Below, piece after piece: positions 1 through 10,599 of a stretch of DNA of 64,000 nucleotides. The stretch lies in NCBI GenBank assembly GCA_020740775.1, contig JAHEWK010000010.1, positions 1,116,001 through 1,180,000 on the forward strand. Reading direction: 5' to 3'. The notes below the pieces were generated by a model that searched no databases, had not been told where the DNA came from, and saw only the letters and a list, made by a program, of their open reading frames with translations. The translations under genes and the position numbers were made by a program. Source of the stretch: Ilyonectria destructans (taxonomy: Eukaryota; Ascomycota; Sordariomycetes; Hypocreales; Nectriaceae). How positions within the stretch are numbered: position 1 is the stretch's first letter; each line of letters begins with the position of its first letter.

Positions 1-113
1 GGGAGCTTGGAATCAATTGGACGGGAATTCGGTGATAATGATGAGGTATGAGTACAGAGTTGGGTCAGATCCCCTTCAAAGTCAAGCTCTATCAAGTCGA
101 GAGGTCAACATAC

Positions 114-183
114 CGAGCATCCCAAAGAGCTGGGTTGAAACAATGGCCAGATAGACCCAGTCCCGCCAAGCCTTTTGCGCCAT
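114..183 (-). CDS. First exon of a gene running off the left edge (possible membrane protein)
   Basis: The minus strand from an ATG at 183 reads MAQKAWRDWVYLAIVSTQLF, then GML, and meets a consensus GTATGT donor at 113. The rest of the gene would lie beyond position 1. The exon is amphipathic to hydrophobic and looks like the start of a first membrane helix. It resembles the N-terminus of small fungal EXPERA/emopamil-binding-like membrane proteins, but 23 residues are too few to assign a family. A single short exon could also be chance. Confidence 0.4.
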
Positions 184-590
184 GTTGAACCGTCCAGAAA
201 AAGGCCGGGAATTATCAATTGAAGTATAGAGGAGTTTGGTTCTCAACAGCTGCGTCTGTTGGAATAAAATGATGGCAAGACTACGGGTATCCAAGAACCT
301 CGTGGTTGTAGGAGTAAAGTACATTCGTGGGTGAGCCGCGTCGGAGATGACGGAGGATATCCGGGCTGCTGACCCGCCAACCAAAACGGGCCGGCCCGGG
401 GAGCAGTGGGGGGCAGATCGGAGCCGGACGTCTCCAGAAACAAGATGGAGTGAGGATATAATTGAGAGGTATTTTGCTCTCTCGAGTTGTTCAATGGCGA
501 TGTTCGCCGTCTAAAAGAATTCTGGGGTCCCTTTTACGCCGTGCCGTGAGTTATAATACAGAGTCGGAAAGATGCTCCCAGCATCATCAA
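184..590. other. Intergenic, no gene seen
   Basis: This lies between the truncated left-edge gene and the stop codon of the Zn2Cys6 regulator. It probably holds the promoter of the left gene and the 3' end of the regulator. I see no RNA gene or repeat in it. Confidence 0.5.
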
Positions 591-2808
591 TCAAGCCACC
601 GGTGCATTCGGTAAAGACACATTGAGATCATCGCAATCATACCCCGACATCAACTCTTGCCAGAAACTCTCGTCAAACTCATAGTCGACGGCCCAGTTCG
701 GCGCCTCTACTACCGGCACCTCGGGCTCCTGCGGGATCTTGGACAGATACCACTGCCGTATCCACCGCAGCTTGGAGCTGTACTTGAGAAACACGCTCAT
801 GTTGTCGTCGAGGATGCGTCGCCGCCGCCCCAGCTCTTGCGCTACGCGGTCGGCGTTCTCGTATTCATTGCTCGTCCGCCTCAGCAAGTCGGCGATGTCA
901 AGGTGGCGCCGCGCGAGCGCCGGGTCCCAGTCCGGCGACGAGTCGAGCAGCATGATGCGCGACGCCGTGACGATGGCGAAGGCGAGGAAGCCGCTGACGG
1001 TGACGGGCAGGACGGTGAGCTGGGCCGCGGGGATCGTGAGCTGGTGGTTGAAGAATTGGCTCGCGGCCTGGACGCATTTCCACATGGCGTCGGCGCGCTG
1101 GAAGGGTTCGCCGGCGAGGCTGTCCAGGTCGGTGATGGTGGGCGCCTTCATTTGGAGTACGGGTTCGTAGAGTCGTACGAGAAGGATGTAGTAATGGGAC
1201 CAGAATAGTTCTACAAGCGGTCGTTAGCTTTTTCTCAGTCGTTCTAAAACGGATACAGGAAGGAGACTAACTGGTTTCCTTGACGCTTTCAGGTTGGGTC
1301 TCGACAAAGGCTTCCAGCTCACGTCGGGCCTGGTTCATAGCCATATCGAGGGGAGCGCGGAACACAATCGAGACGTTGTCGTAATAGTCGGTGGCCCGCA
1401 AGATGTTGTATGCACGATCGGTCATGCGCTGCATCTTGACCACCGCGACGAGATATCTGTCAGACACGTACTCGTCGGTTTTGATCAGGGCGTCGCAACA
1501 TTGAGACAAGAAGTTGCTCCAGCTAAGTTGGGTACCCCTTCTGAACAGCACGGATAACCTGCAGCTAGTTAGAACAGAAGCGTTTGGCAAGGTATAAGAG
1601 TAGTGGCCTACAGGCATGATATGTGGTAGTAGCCCAGAACAGCTCGCTTCTCCTCTAGGGAATGCGAGGTCTTGATCTTCGCTCCATACGAGGACGTTTT
1701 GATCATGGTGGACCAAGCATCTCCCAGCAATGACTTGTGAGGCGCGCCACAAGACCCCGGTGCCTTGTCTAGCCTTAGGTCCATGACCAAGGACAGGGCA
1801 AGCTGAAGAATGGGGGTGCCCTGCGGGTCCAAGTAGAACGGGAAGTCGTTCCTTGGGTACCAGGTCAGTGTTATATCAAGCGCATGATAAAGAGACACAC
1901 TTACCAAGCAAGGTGAATAAGAATGGCCTGAAGCGTATGGAGGTTTCTTTCCTGCAGGACGACAACATGTTCGGCAAGATACTTGCGAAACCACGTCTTG
2001 GTGTCGGACTGGACCTCTCTTGGCAGCGGATGGACGACAGCCATCATGGTCCAGAACAGGACTTCCGAGTGGGCATACAGTTTACGAGAGGTGATGTAGT
2101 CAGGGAGGCTTACAAACGGGAACACGGGTAAAAAGTCTCGGCGGTACACGTCAAGGTATTTGTCGCCCTGTTCGTGCGTGATACGGAACCCGGGGAGGAG
2201 TTCCAACTCCGACGAGTCGTTGGCGGCGTCATCGCCACCTCTACCGTCGACCGTCTCCTCGAGACCGAGAAACGGGCTGGCCGGCTTTTCGGGGAGCGGC
2301 TGTGGGATTTGAACGGCCTCGGGACTTTCTGGGGTTAATGGGGATGGTCCTTTGGCTTGCATCTGTTGACTCGCCGCAAGGAGCGAGACGATGCCGTCGA
2401 GTTTCTTCTCCAACTGGGCAACTCGGCTGTATCCGACCATTAAAAGACGAACACACAGATAGAAACGTAACAGAACGTAACAGATAGCGAGGGCACTTAC
2501 GTTGATTTGCCTCGTTTCTTCCTTGGCGCAGCCTCCGGGACCTTGCACTCGAGCTTCATGCGGGCGCATCTAGCCGAGTTGGATCAGCACAGCACAGCAC
2601 AGCACACCGGGAGTTATTATAAAGAGCGAAACCTCCGGACTCACCTCGCGCACGTCTTCTCCGGCCGCACCGCCCCGGTGGCGGGCCACTGGCACTTCAT
2701 CTTTAGTCGGGCGCAGTTGGAGCAGGCCCGCGGCTTCGGGTTCGCCGCATCATGGTCGTCCTGGACCTGCGCGAGGCCCCCATCGCGGCTCATGAGATGG
2801 TCGTCCAT
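591..2808 (-). CDS. Zn(II)2Cys6 fungal-specific transcription factor
   Basis: A nuclear DNA-binding regulator. The ATG at 2808 opens an N-terminal exon with the zinc cluster C-SN-C-ARLKMK-C, a 13-residue loop, then C-AR-C-ARMKLE-C. An intron interrupts the cluster just before its last CxxC, and the arginine codon is rebuilt across the splice. A basic linker (PRKKRGKS) and a short coiled coil (VAQLEKKLDGIVSLLAA) follow. The long middle homology region occupies the later exons, with the family phrases LPVFPFVSLPD, LQAILIHLAW and FLAFAIVTASRIMLL. Introns also lie near 1152-1266, 1558-1613 and 1860-1900. The target is unknown. Two CGG-N15-CCG elements in its own promoter suggest autoregulation. 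I am sure of the family and less sure of exact exon edges. Confidence 0.85.
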
Positions 2809-3405
2809 TGTTTACTTGTGTTTACCGGCCCCGAGACAACGCACCGGACGTCCATTGGCAAGAGAGAAAGGAGACAGATACCAGGCATCAGCGCTGGTTC
2901 CTGCGAAATGGAATGAGAAGAGTCGGAGGTAAGAGGGACTTAAACCCGGAGCCCGGAGCTCATTTTAGCCTCCGGACCAGGCCATGATACCTGTAGGATG
3001 ACGGTGAGATGACATTGTGGGGTCAAAATTGGGCTTCCCGTTTCGGATCCGGGAGCCATTTTACTCTCCGACCCCGACGTAACGCACACTTTACTACCCT
3101 GCACTCCCGGCTTCAACCTGGATTTGTTGATTTCCGTGTTCTCTATTAATTAAATGCGTCCTTTTCACGAATGAGCGTTAGCAAGTAGGCCCTAGATAAC
3201 GGGAGCAATTGGCACTTCTTTGTTTCGCGGTGCTGCAATACCCCCACCGTCGTATACCTCAATCTCTCATTCGTTTGCTGCACCTAACTAGTGCTCTTCT
3301 AAGCCATCACCGATTCATCATGGATCACAATTTGCCCAGCAAATAATCCGAATACGCTTTCAAGTCTTATCTATGTCTTGCAGTGCTAATGACAGGATTT
3401 ATATC
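2809..3405. promoter_or_regulatory. Promoter of the Zn2Cys6 regulator with two CGG-N15-CCG elements
   Basis: Two similar inverted half-site pairs lie here. One runs 2954-2974 and the other 3050-3070. Each is CGG, 15 bases, then CCG, and each spacer carries the string CATTTTA. This layout is typical of sites for dimeric zinc-cluster proteins. The left part of the gap is the regulator's 5' region. The right part is the 3' side of the oxidoreductase. Confidence 0.45.
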
Positions 3406-4862
3406 CTAATGGGTACCATTGACTCCATTAACACCGTTCAGCTTCTTCGCCTCAAACTCCTTCTTGAAGATAATCTCCATCTCCTTTCTCACAGAAACAG
3501 CCTGCGCAGATGCAGTATACTCGATATCCTGCCAGCTCAGTCGTTGATCCTTCTTCACGGCCCGCTTCAATACAAAGCCATGTGCAAGGCCGATGGGAAG
3601 TCCCTCGATAGCCATTGAATCCTCGGCAGGCATGAGCCTGCCGTAGACGGTGAACCCACCCTCGCCGTCGAGCTTCTCGCCAACCTCGAGATCGCGCTTG
3701 GCGGTCGCAACGACATCGCCGGACCACGTCTTTGTCTGTCCTGTGGGCTCTCCTCGGCACATGATGGTGGCGATAGAGACACCCAACTCGAGACCAATGA
3801 GGTGGTAAGGCTTGTACTGAGCAGCGTACCATCCGCTCGAGTCAGTCTTGAGACCGTACTGCTTGAAGCACTCTTTCTGATACTCTCCAGGAGCTGGGTT
3901 TGCAAGTCAGTAAACAATTCCACTGGATCGGAAGCAGGCAACTCACCTTTAATAACAACATAGACACCCCATCGGAGGTGGTTGAATACCCATCTGCCGT
4001 CCGTCTCCATGCAGGATACAACCTCGACTGTGCCATTCTTCTCACACTGACCGCCCTCACTCTCGGGCTTCAACACCTCGGGAAGATCCCAAACTCCACA
4101 AGGAGGGAACTTCAAGCCATTTGTGGGAGGGCTCAAGCCACAGCCATTGGCAACGGCCGCCATCTCCAGCGCCGACTTGGTGCCGTCCAAGAATGAGTTG
4201 AACATCTGGGGGTTGAAGTCTCCACCCGCAAGCTGCTCGTCAGTAAAACCATAGTAGTTCCACACGGTGTCGGGTGTGGAGTAGTGGTATTCTGGGAGAT
4301 GCTTGGTGCCCTTGCCGGCGCAGACAACCTCGAAGCCGGCTGTGTGGGCCCAGTCGACCATCTCGGCAATAAGGGCGGGCTGGTCGCCGTATGCCATTGA
4401 GTAGATGATGCCAGCCTCGCGGGCCTTCCGTGCCAGGAGAGGACCGGCCAGCACATCAGCCTCGACGTTGATCATGACAATGTGTTTCTTGTGCTCACAG
4501 CACAACAAGGCGTGTCGGATACCCGCAGCGGGGTTACCGGTAACCTCGAGAATGACATCAATCTCGGGAGTCGCAATAAGAGCGGCAGAGTCTGTGGTGA
4601 TGGCAGTCTTGCCAGCCTTGATGCCCTCCGACACGGAGAGCGTGCAGGTGGCATCATACTTGTCCTCGGGGAACCCGGTTCGCTTGAGTGATGCCAAAGC
4701 TCGATCCTTGGAGAGATCGGCGATGCCTGCTAGACGGAGACCGGTTGTTCGGAAGGACTGGGAGATGAACATGGAACCGAACTTGCCAGCACCGATGATG
4801 CCGACCTGGATTGGCTTGCCGGCCGTCTCGAGCGCGGCAAGTTTTGTAGAAAGGCTGGTCAT
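3406..4862 (-). CDS. NAD(P)-dependent oxidoreductase with C-terminal SAF domain
   Basis: The start ATG is at 4862. An N-terminal Rossmann fold is plain: VGIIGAGKFGSMF near residue 20, with EVTGNPAAG further in, as in homoserine-dehydrogenase-like and Gfo/Idh-like enzymes. One intron (about 3891-3945) joins VYVVIK to APGEYQKECFKQYG. The C-terminal part (ATAKRDLEVGEKLDG to DQRLSWQDIEY) has the look of a SAF domain. This Rossmann-SAF layout is known mainly from bacterial sugar-acid operons, often beside DUF1537 kinases. Its neighbours here are a divergent anion permease, a zinc-cluster regulator and a DUF1537 kinase, so oxidation of a sugar acid is the likely role. The substrate cannot be read from the sequence. 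Confidence 0.8.
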
Positions 4863-5655
4863 GATGAAAGATGGTATAGGAAGGTGTCAAAGTTGACAGA
4901 GAAGAGGGACGAGGTGGTTTGATGCCACTTGGACGAGAGCCAATTGAGTCTGTTGCGAGACGAGCTGTGATGTCGATTGAGGGGATGGGTGATTGATGAA
5001 GCTGGCTTGAAATGTCCATTCTCAAGGCAGCAATGGCTTCTTTTTGAACTCAACATGGCCCAAGGGATATGCGAAGCCGGGTCCATCCTTCTCCCCACGA
5101 ATATGCATCATGACCCAGTGTCCCACCCAAGTTCCCCATCTGTGTAGTTCGACCACCGGCTTTTTGCCCGATTTTCCGACATCATACCACACCCTCAATC
5201 CCTTCAGCAAACCAGCGCCAAAACATACCCAGTCGCATTCCTAGCTTAGCATGGATCTCGATCCACGTGGACCAGAAAAATGGAGCACAACCTCGAGCTA
5301 CTACGTAGTACACTGCAGTGTGGCCGCCGGGAAATCGGACGTCACCGGCGGGCTGGGGCCGGCGCCAATCTAAACCCCAGACTCCACACGGCATGAAGCC
5401 TAGTCGACAGGGCGCCAGAATCCCCGGGTTCATGGAGAACCTGGGGAACTTGACATTTGCCACGGGTTTCGACGTCCGGGGTTGACTCGTGTCGGCTGAG
5501 CGCAAGCTAGGATAACGGGAACGTGGATTGAGTATAAGATGCTCTCCAAGCCAGGCAGTTGCGTTCAGACACACTCGACCACAGCTCGGGACTCTACGCC
5601 CTCTGATCAACTGAGCACTTCTTCATACCCCGATATCCAGACATCGCTAATCGCA
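4863..5655. promoter_or_regulatory. Divergent promoter of the SAF oxidoreductase and the MFS permease
   Basis: This 793-bp region serves two divergent genes. It holds CCGGGAAATCGG at 5327-5338, the exact reverse complement of a 12-mer upstream of the cluster regulator. A near copy, CCGATTTTCCGA, lies at 5168-5179. Two abutting palindromes, TACTACGTAGTA (5299-5310) and CACTGCAGTG (5311-5320), lie beside the first. A TATA-like GAGTATAAGA near 5530 sits about 125 bp before the permease ATG. Confidence 0.5.
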
Positions 5656-7344
5656 ATGGCCAAGAACCAGCCAGCTGGCACGGAGGCCGCCACCGTCGAC
5701 TATGCCGCCATTGTCGCCGCCTGGTCGCCGGAGGAGCGCATCGCTCGAGAGAAGAAGTTTCTGAGGAAGATTGATTTTCGTCTCTTGCCAATCTTGGTAC
5801 GTTCGAGTTCTCTGAGGGCATCTCTTATTTTCCATCAGCTGACGCCGTGATTCTAGATTGTCATGTACATCATGAACTACATCGATCGCAATGCCGTCCC
5901 GCACGCTCGAGTCCAAGGCCTTGAAGAGGATCTGGGACTGAAGGGAGTCCAGTACAACATCGTCCTGAGTGTCACGTTTATTGGATACATCTTGATGCAA
6001 GGTAATCATAACAAGCACGCGACTAGTGGGAGCTATGCTGACATCTACTAGTTCCTAGCAACATGATTCTCAGCATGGTCCGACCCAGTTGGTACCTCGC
6101 GCTGTGCATGGTTGCTTGGGGTATCGTCAGCGGTGCCACGGCGGCAGTGAAAGGCTTCACCGGTCTTGTGGTTTGCCGTTTCTTCCTCGGAGTGACAGAG
6201 GTAAGTTGTTAAGCATGGTAAATCAAACACATGGAAATTTAGCTCTAACCTGGCATCTACTTAGGCCCCCTTCTTCGTCGGCGTCGCGTTCCTCTTTAGC
6301 GGATGGTATACGAGAAAAGAGCTGGGTCTACGCTTGGGAATCTTCTTCTGCGCCGCCATGCTCTCAGGAGCCTTTGGTGGTCTCTTCGCGGCTGGAATCG
6401 CAGCTGGATTTGCGAACAATAAGATTGAGAGCTGGCGCTGGTTGTTCCTCATCGAGGGTATTGCAACGGTTGTCTTTGCTGTCGTCACTGGTATGGTTAT
6501 CCCTGACTGGCCTGCCACAACCAAGTGGCTGTCCGAAGAGGAGAAGGCGCTGGGAATCATGCGCATCATCGAAGACGCTGGTGAAGAAGAGGAAGAAATC
6601 TCCACGCTTGCTGCCTTCAAGATGGCTGCCAAGGACCACCGCGTCTGGCTCTGCATTGTTGGCCAGATGTGCGTCCAGGCTGTTGCGTCTTTGACTAATT
6701 TCCTCCCCACTCTTGTCAAGAGCTTTGGCTATTCTACCATCAAGACTCTCCTTCTGACAGCTCCGCCATTCCTGTTCACGGCACTCTTCTGCCTCTTCAA
6801 CACATGGTACTCGGATCGTACTAGCAAGCGATCTCCTCACATGATCTTCCCGAGCTTCGTGGCTCTGGCCGGAATCATTATCACAATGGCGACAACCAAC
6901 ACTGCTGCTCGATACTTTGCACTGTTCCTCATGCTTCCTGGAACCTACGGTTGCTTCCAGATCTCCAACGCCTGGATGGCCAACATTGGTGCCCGCCCCC
7001 GCAAGAAGCGCGCCATCAGTCTGGCTATGAACAACTCGGTTGGAAACCTGGCGCTTGTGTGGACTCCCTATCTGTACCCTGCTAGCGAGGGACCGCGGTA
7101 CATGACGGCATGGTCCGTCAACCTGGCTTTGACCGTCATCACCATTGCCAGTTCCATTGCTCTTACATGGTGTCTCAGGAGGGATAACAAGAAGATGGAT
7201 GAAATGGAATCTACGCTGTCTGTGGAGGAAGGAATTTCTGGCAAGAATCTGTCTGAGCACCTCGAGAAGCATGGTGAGCACGCGACGGTCGGTCGACCCC
7301 TGGGAGGGATCAATGCTGGTGCCAAGGCTAGATATGATATCTAA
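5656..7344 (+). CDS. MFS permease, anion:cation symporter (Dal5/allantoate permease type)
   Basis: A plasma-membrane importer. Four exons (5656-5796, 5857-6001, 6052-6200, 6265-7344) give 504 residues. The first helix carries the hallmark MYIMNYIDRNAV, where D-R-N is conserved in this family. GLVVCRFFLGVTE and GWYTRKELGLRLGIFF mark helices 4-5. A long central loop (WLSEEEKALGIMRIIED) and six further helices follow. The C-terminal tail is hydrophilic. Family members carry allantoate, nicotinate, pantothenate, tartrate and other small carboxylates. It diverges from an NAD oxidoreductase and lies close to an acid-sugar kinase, so a sugar acid is the natural guess for its substrate. Confidence 0.9.
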
Positions 7345-8002
7345 GGGTGTTCCACGATAGTTGGAATTGTGAATTGGGTATAGGAGGAATCCATAGTTAG
7401 CAGAAATACGACTGCCACATAATCTGAACTGTCGGGTACTTGAAAAGAGGTTCTTTCCTTGAAACGCGTCTTCATTGTGAACATTTACCTTTGGATATGA
7501 CTCAAAAGTACCAAAGTAAGCCGCCACACCAGGCGACATAATTCTAAATGCGGTGTCGTGTGTCAATCTCGAGTCATTGAATCCCAGGGTTGTTCCGCTC
7601 CATGACAAGACGCTGTGCTCCATCGCATGTGCTCCTTCATCCTTGGCACTATCCACATGACACCATGTTGATGCGGCCAAGTTGTGAACCCATGTTATCT
7701 CCGGTAATGGTGTGGCCGGTGAGATTTCTTCGGTTACCGAGAGGCGACATCGGCTGTGCTTCATTGAGACAACATAACAGCAGTCTTTGTCCTGATGTAA
7801 TTGCGGAGAGATTGCGGAGGCGATGCTAAACCAAACCGTGATAGTGCAGTTTACTTCCCCGCTTCCCCCGCCTCCACTCTCCACATTTTGTCTCCGGAGT
7901 GGGAACAAAACCAGGGCCATTTCCCGATTTCCCGGTAACAGGGGAGACGGTCCGATGCATCAACAGAGACTTCCCAGAGGCTTGGAGCAGCATCGTATGA
8001 CC
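7345..8002. promoter_or_regulatory. Permease 3' region and promoter of the cluster regulator
   Basis: No other gene is visible. Just before the regulator, GCCATTTCCCGATTTCCCGG (7917-7935 region) holds two overlapping ATTTCCCG units. One of them is the 12-mer CCGATTTCCCGG at 7924-7935 that recurs, reversed, in the permease/oxidoreductase promoter. Confidence 0.45.
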
Positions 8003-10364
8003 ATGGATTCTACAGAAACTCCGCGGACAGGCGAAGATAACGAGAAACCTGTGGCATCACCAAGGTTGTCGCCTCGAACTGAGAACAATGTCAAGCTCAA
8101 GGGGTTTCGCCGCCCGGGCAAGCTCTTGGAGGGAGCTGGAGGCGCCGGAGGACCGGGGAGAAAATCCAAGGCTTGTGAGTTGTCAACGTTGGAAAATTAA
8201 AGAAAAAATACTGACGGAGGACTTAGGCCATGAATGCAGGAAGTTGAAGATGAGATGCGAGATCTTTCCAGGGGACCGCAAATGTCGCCATTGCCTGAGA
8301 CGCAAGGTGGAATGCGTCTTCAAAGCCTCAAGCGTTGTATTAGGCAACGGAGACGACTTGTCCATTGCTTCCATGGAAAGATACGAGTAAGATCACAAGA
8401 AGGGCGAACAAAACCCCGTACATCAGCTAATCAATCACAGGCAAAAGATCGATAACATGAGACATGAGATTGATCTAATGCGACGGAGTCTGGACACAGT
8501 TCTCGCAGAAAAACGACAACAAATTCCAGATGCGCATTGTCTCACCGTTACCAACCCACCTACTGTCACACCAGGAAGCACGACAAGTCCCGCGGGGCTG
8601 TCGTCGCGAGAGGACAACACGCAGATGGCGATGACCCGGGAGAACTCTCTCGAGCCCGCACCGAGCAGCGACCAAGGGAATGGGGCCGTAACTGTCGAGG
8701 ATCCCATGAATAGCTTGTACGAAGTCACCAGGCTACGGAACATTAGGAGTAATCGAGCCAAGACTGCGCGGCCGCTTCCTGGGAGTCAGGGGGAGTTGAA
8801 CGATTTCATCTCCAGGGGCGTCATTTCCGAGCACGAGGCCGAAGAGTTGTACAAAACGTAAGTTAAATCACACCGATACTGCGGCAAAGCTAACCTGGTA
8901 TATAGCTTCCATATGTCCCTAAACCATTACCTCTGGGTTGGTCTTGAGCAGACACACCACTCATTCCATTCCGTGCGCAAATCTTCGGAGCTTCTCACGG
9001 CAACGATTCTTGCCGTCACCGCTTTGCACATACCCACGAGCGCCGAGACCTTCGACAAATGCTACAAAGAGTTTTTGGCTCTGATATCGTCATCCATGTT
9101 CTCTCGGTACCACAGCATCGACGACGTGCGAGGGCTCTGCATTGCGGCATTCTGGCTCTCAGAGGTTTCGTGGAAGTTATCTGGCCATGCTATCCGTATT
9201 GCAACCGAGCTCAACATCCACCAATCCTTCGCAAAGGCGTTGGAAGGAGATCGAGAACATTTCCTTCGAGCTCGCTTGTGGTACATGCTCTATGTGTGCG
9301 ACCATCACTTTAGCATTGCCTACGGGCGCCCACCGATGATCGCCGAGTCCACCCAGATTAGAGAGCACGAACTATTCCTCGCGTCCCCTTTTGCGGGGCC
9401 TATAGATGCCCGGATACTGTCGCAGGTGGCCTTGATGCAAATCCTTACCCGAGCATATGAGCGGTTCGCAGTGCGACGACTCCCGGATCCTCACACAATT
9501 CGCTACGGAACCAATACCACATCATCGAATGATTCTTCCGTCGACATGCTCGAGGAGGAGGATTTCGTTGACCTCCGAAACTTCAATCTCGAAATCGAGC
9601 AATGGCGAATGCGATGGTATGCCCGACAGCAGAGCAACAGCTTCATTGGCACGTTTCCGCCGAAAGGGATTATTCTCTACAGCTACTTTGCCAAACTTCA
9701 GCTGAACATCCTTGCCGTGCGGGGCGTGAGCCTCAATTCTGGAAGACTATCAACTGAGAGAAAGGAGTTTACAAACATGGCCATCTCAGCTGCCGCGAGC
9801 ATTCTCACTTTTGTGCTGGAGGAGGAAGACATGCGTCGAGCGCTTGTCGGCACACCCTTATATGTCCACACCATGATTGCATTTGCGTCAGTCTTTCTGA
9901 TGAAGGTCGCGACGAAGTGGAATCGAATAATGGGATTCAACATCGAGCATAGCTACTTGAATGTCTCGCATTTGCTGGAGAAGATGATTATCCTTCTCAA
10001 AAGCTCGGTGACTTCAGATCGCCATGTGCTACACCATATCGCCAACGGTCTTGAGAAAATGCTCGCTAAGATGACCGCTGAAGCAGATGGAGAGGATCAT
10101 GGTCGGCCGCTGCACGCCACTCAGCCTGAACAATTCGGGTATCACAAACCAACCGACGAGGCAACGCCTGCACCGGGGATAGGATACGGGCCGCCGCCAG
10201 TTCAGCTTACCGGAGCTGGATGGGATGCGTATCCTCAACAACCACAAGAGCAAGATATCTTTGGGGATGGATCGACTTTCATGAACGATAGTCTGTTGTA
10301 TGAGGCGTTTGGAGCGGAGTCATCGAGTGATGTGTATAGTTTCTTGACGAGCCACTTTACGTAG
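8003..10364 (+). CDS. Zn(II)2Cys6 transcription factor of the acid-sugar cluster
   Basis: Four exons (8003-8174, 8227-8386, 8441-8857, 8906-10364) give 735 residues. I chose the ATG at 8003 for its context (ACCATGG). In-frame ATGs at 7955 and 7997 are alternatives. The zinc cluster begins exactly at the first splice: C-HE-C-RKLKMR-C-EIFPGDRK-C-RH-C-LRRKVE-C. A coiled coil (KIDNMRHEIDLMRRSLDTVLAEK) follows, then the fungal middle homology domain (SEVSWKLSGHAIRIATELNIH, ARLWYMLYVCDHHFSIAYGRPPM). The C-terminus is rich in Pro, Gln and Ser, like an activation region. It sits between the permease and the kinase and is probably their pathway-specific regulator. Confidence 0.88.
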
Positions 10365-10599
10365 TCCTAAAACAATATTCAATAACCAACACCTTATAAG
10401 TAACGGGTATTGGGCGGAAGGATATAAAATGGCTAAGAATACAGATATTTGTCGTTGAGAAATTCCTAGCTTGAGCCCGGTTGAAATTGAGGTCTGAGCA
10501 GTGGCAGGTCAATAGTGAGCTTCTATGAGATTCGTTACTACCTGGTATGTCAGCTTCATTCTGTCCATCATGGATCTGAAGCATCTTTAGTTAGCCTTC

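Noticed and set aside
657..1208. Long plus-strand frames over the first Zn2Cys6 gene
   Set aside because: They lie antisense to a clear zinc-cluster regulator and are rich in low-complexity Arg/Val/Gly text caused by high GC, with no domain.
6364..7920. A 518-residue minus-strand frame opposite the MFS permease
   Set aside because: It is the antisense of conserved permease exons. Its translation has no domain and runs across a UTR.
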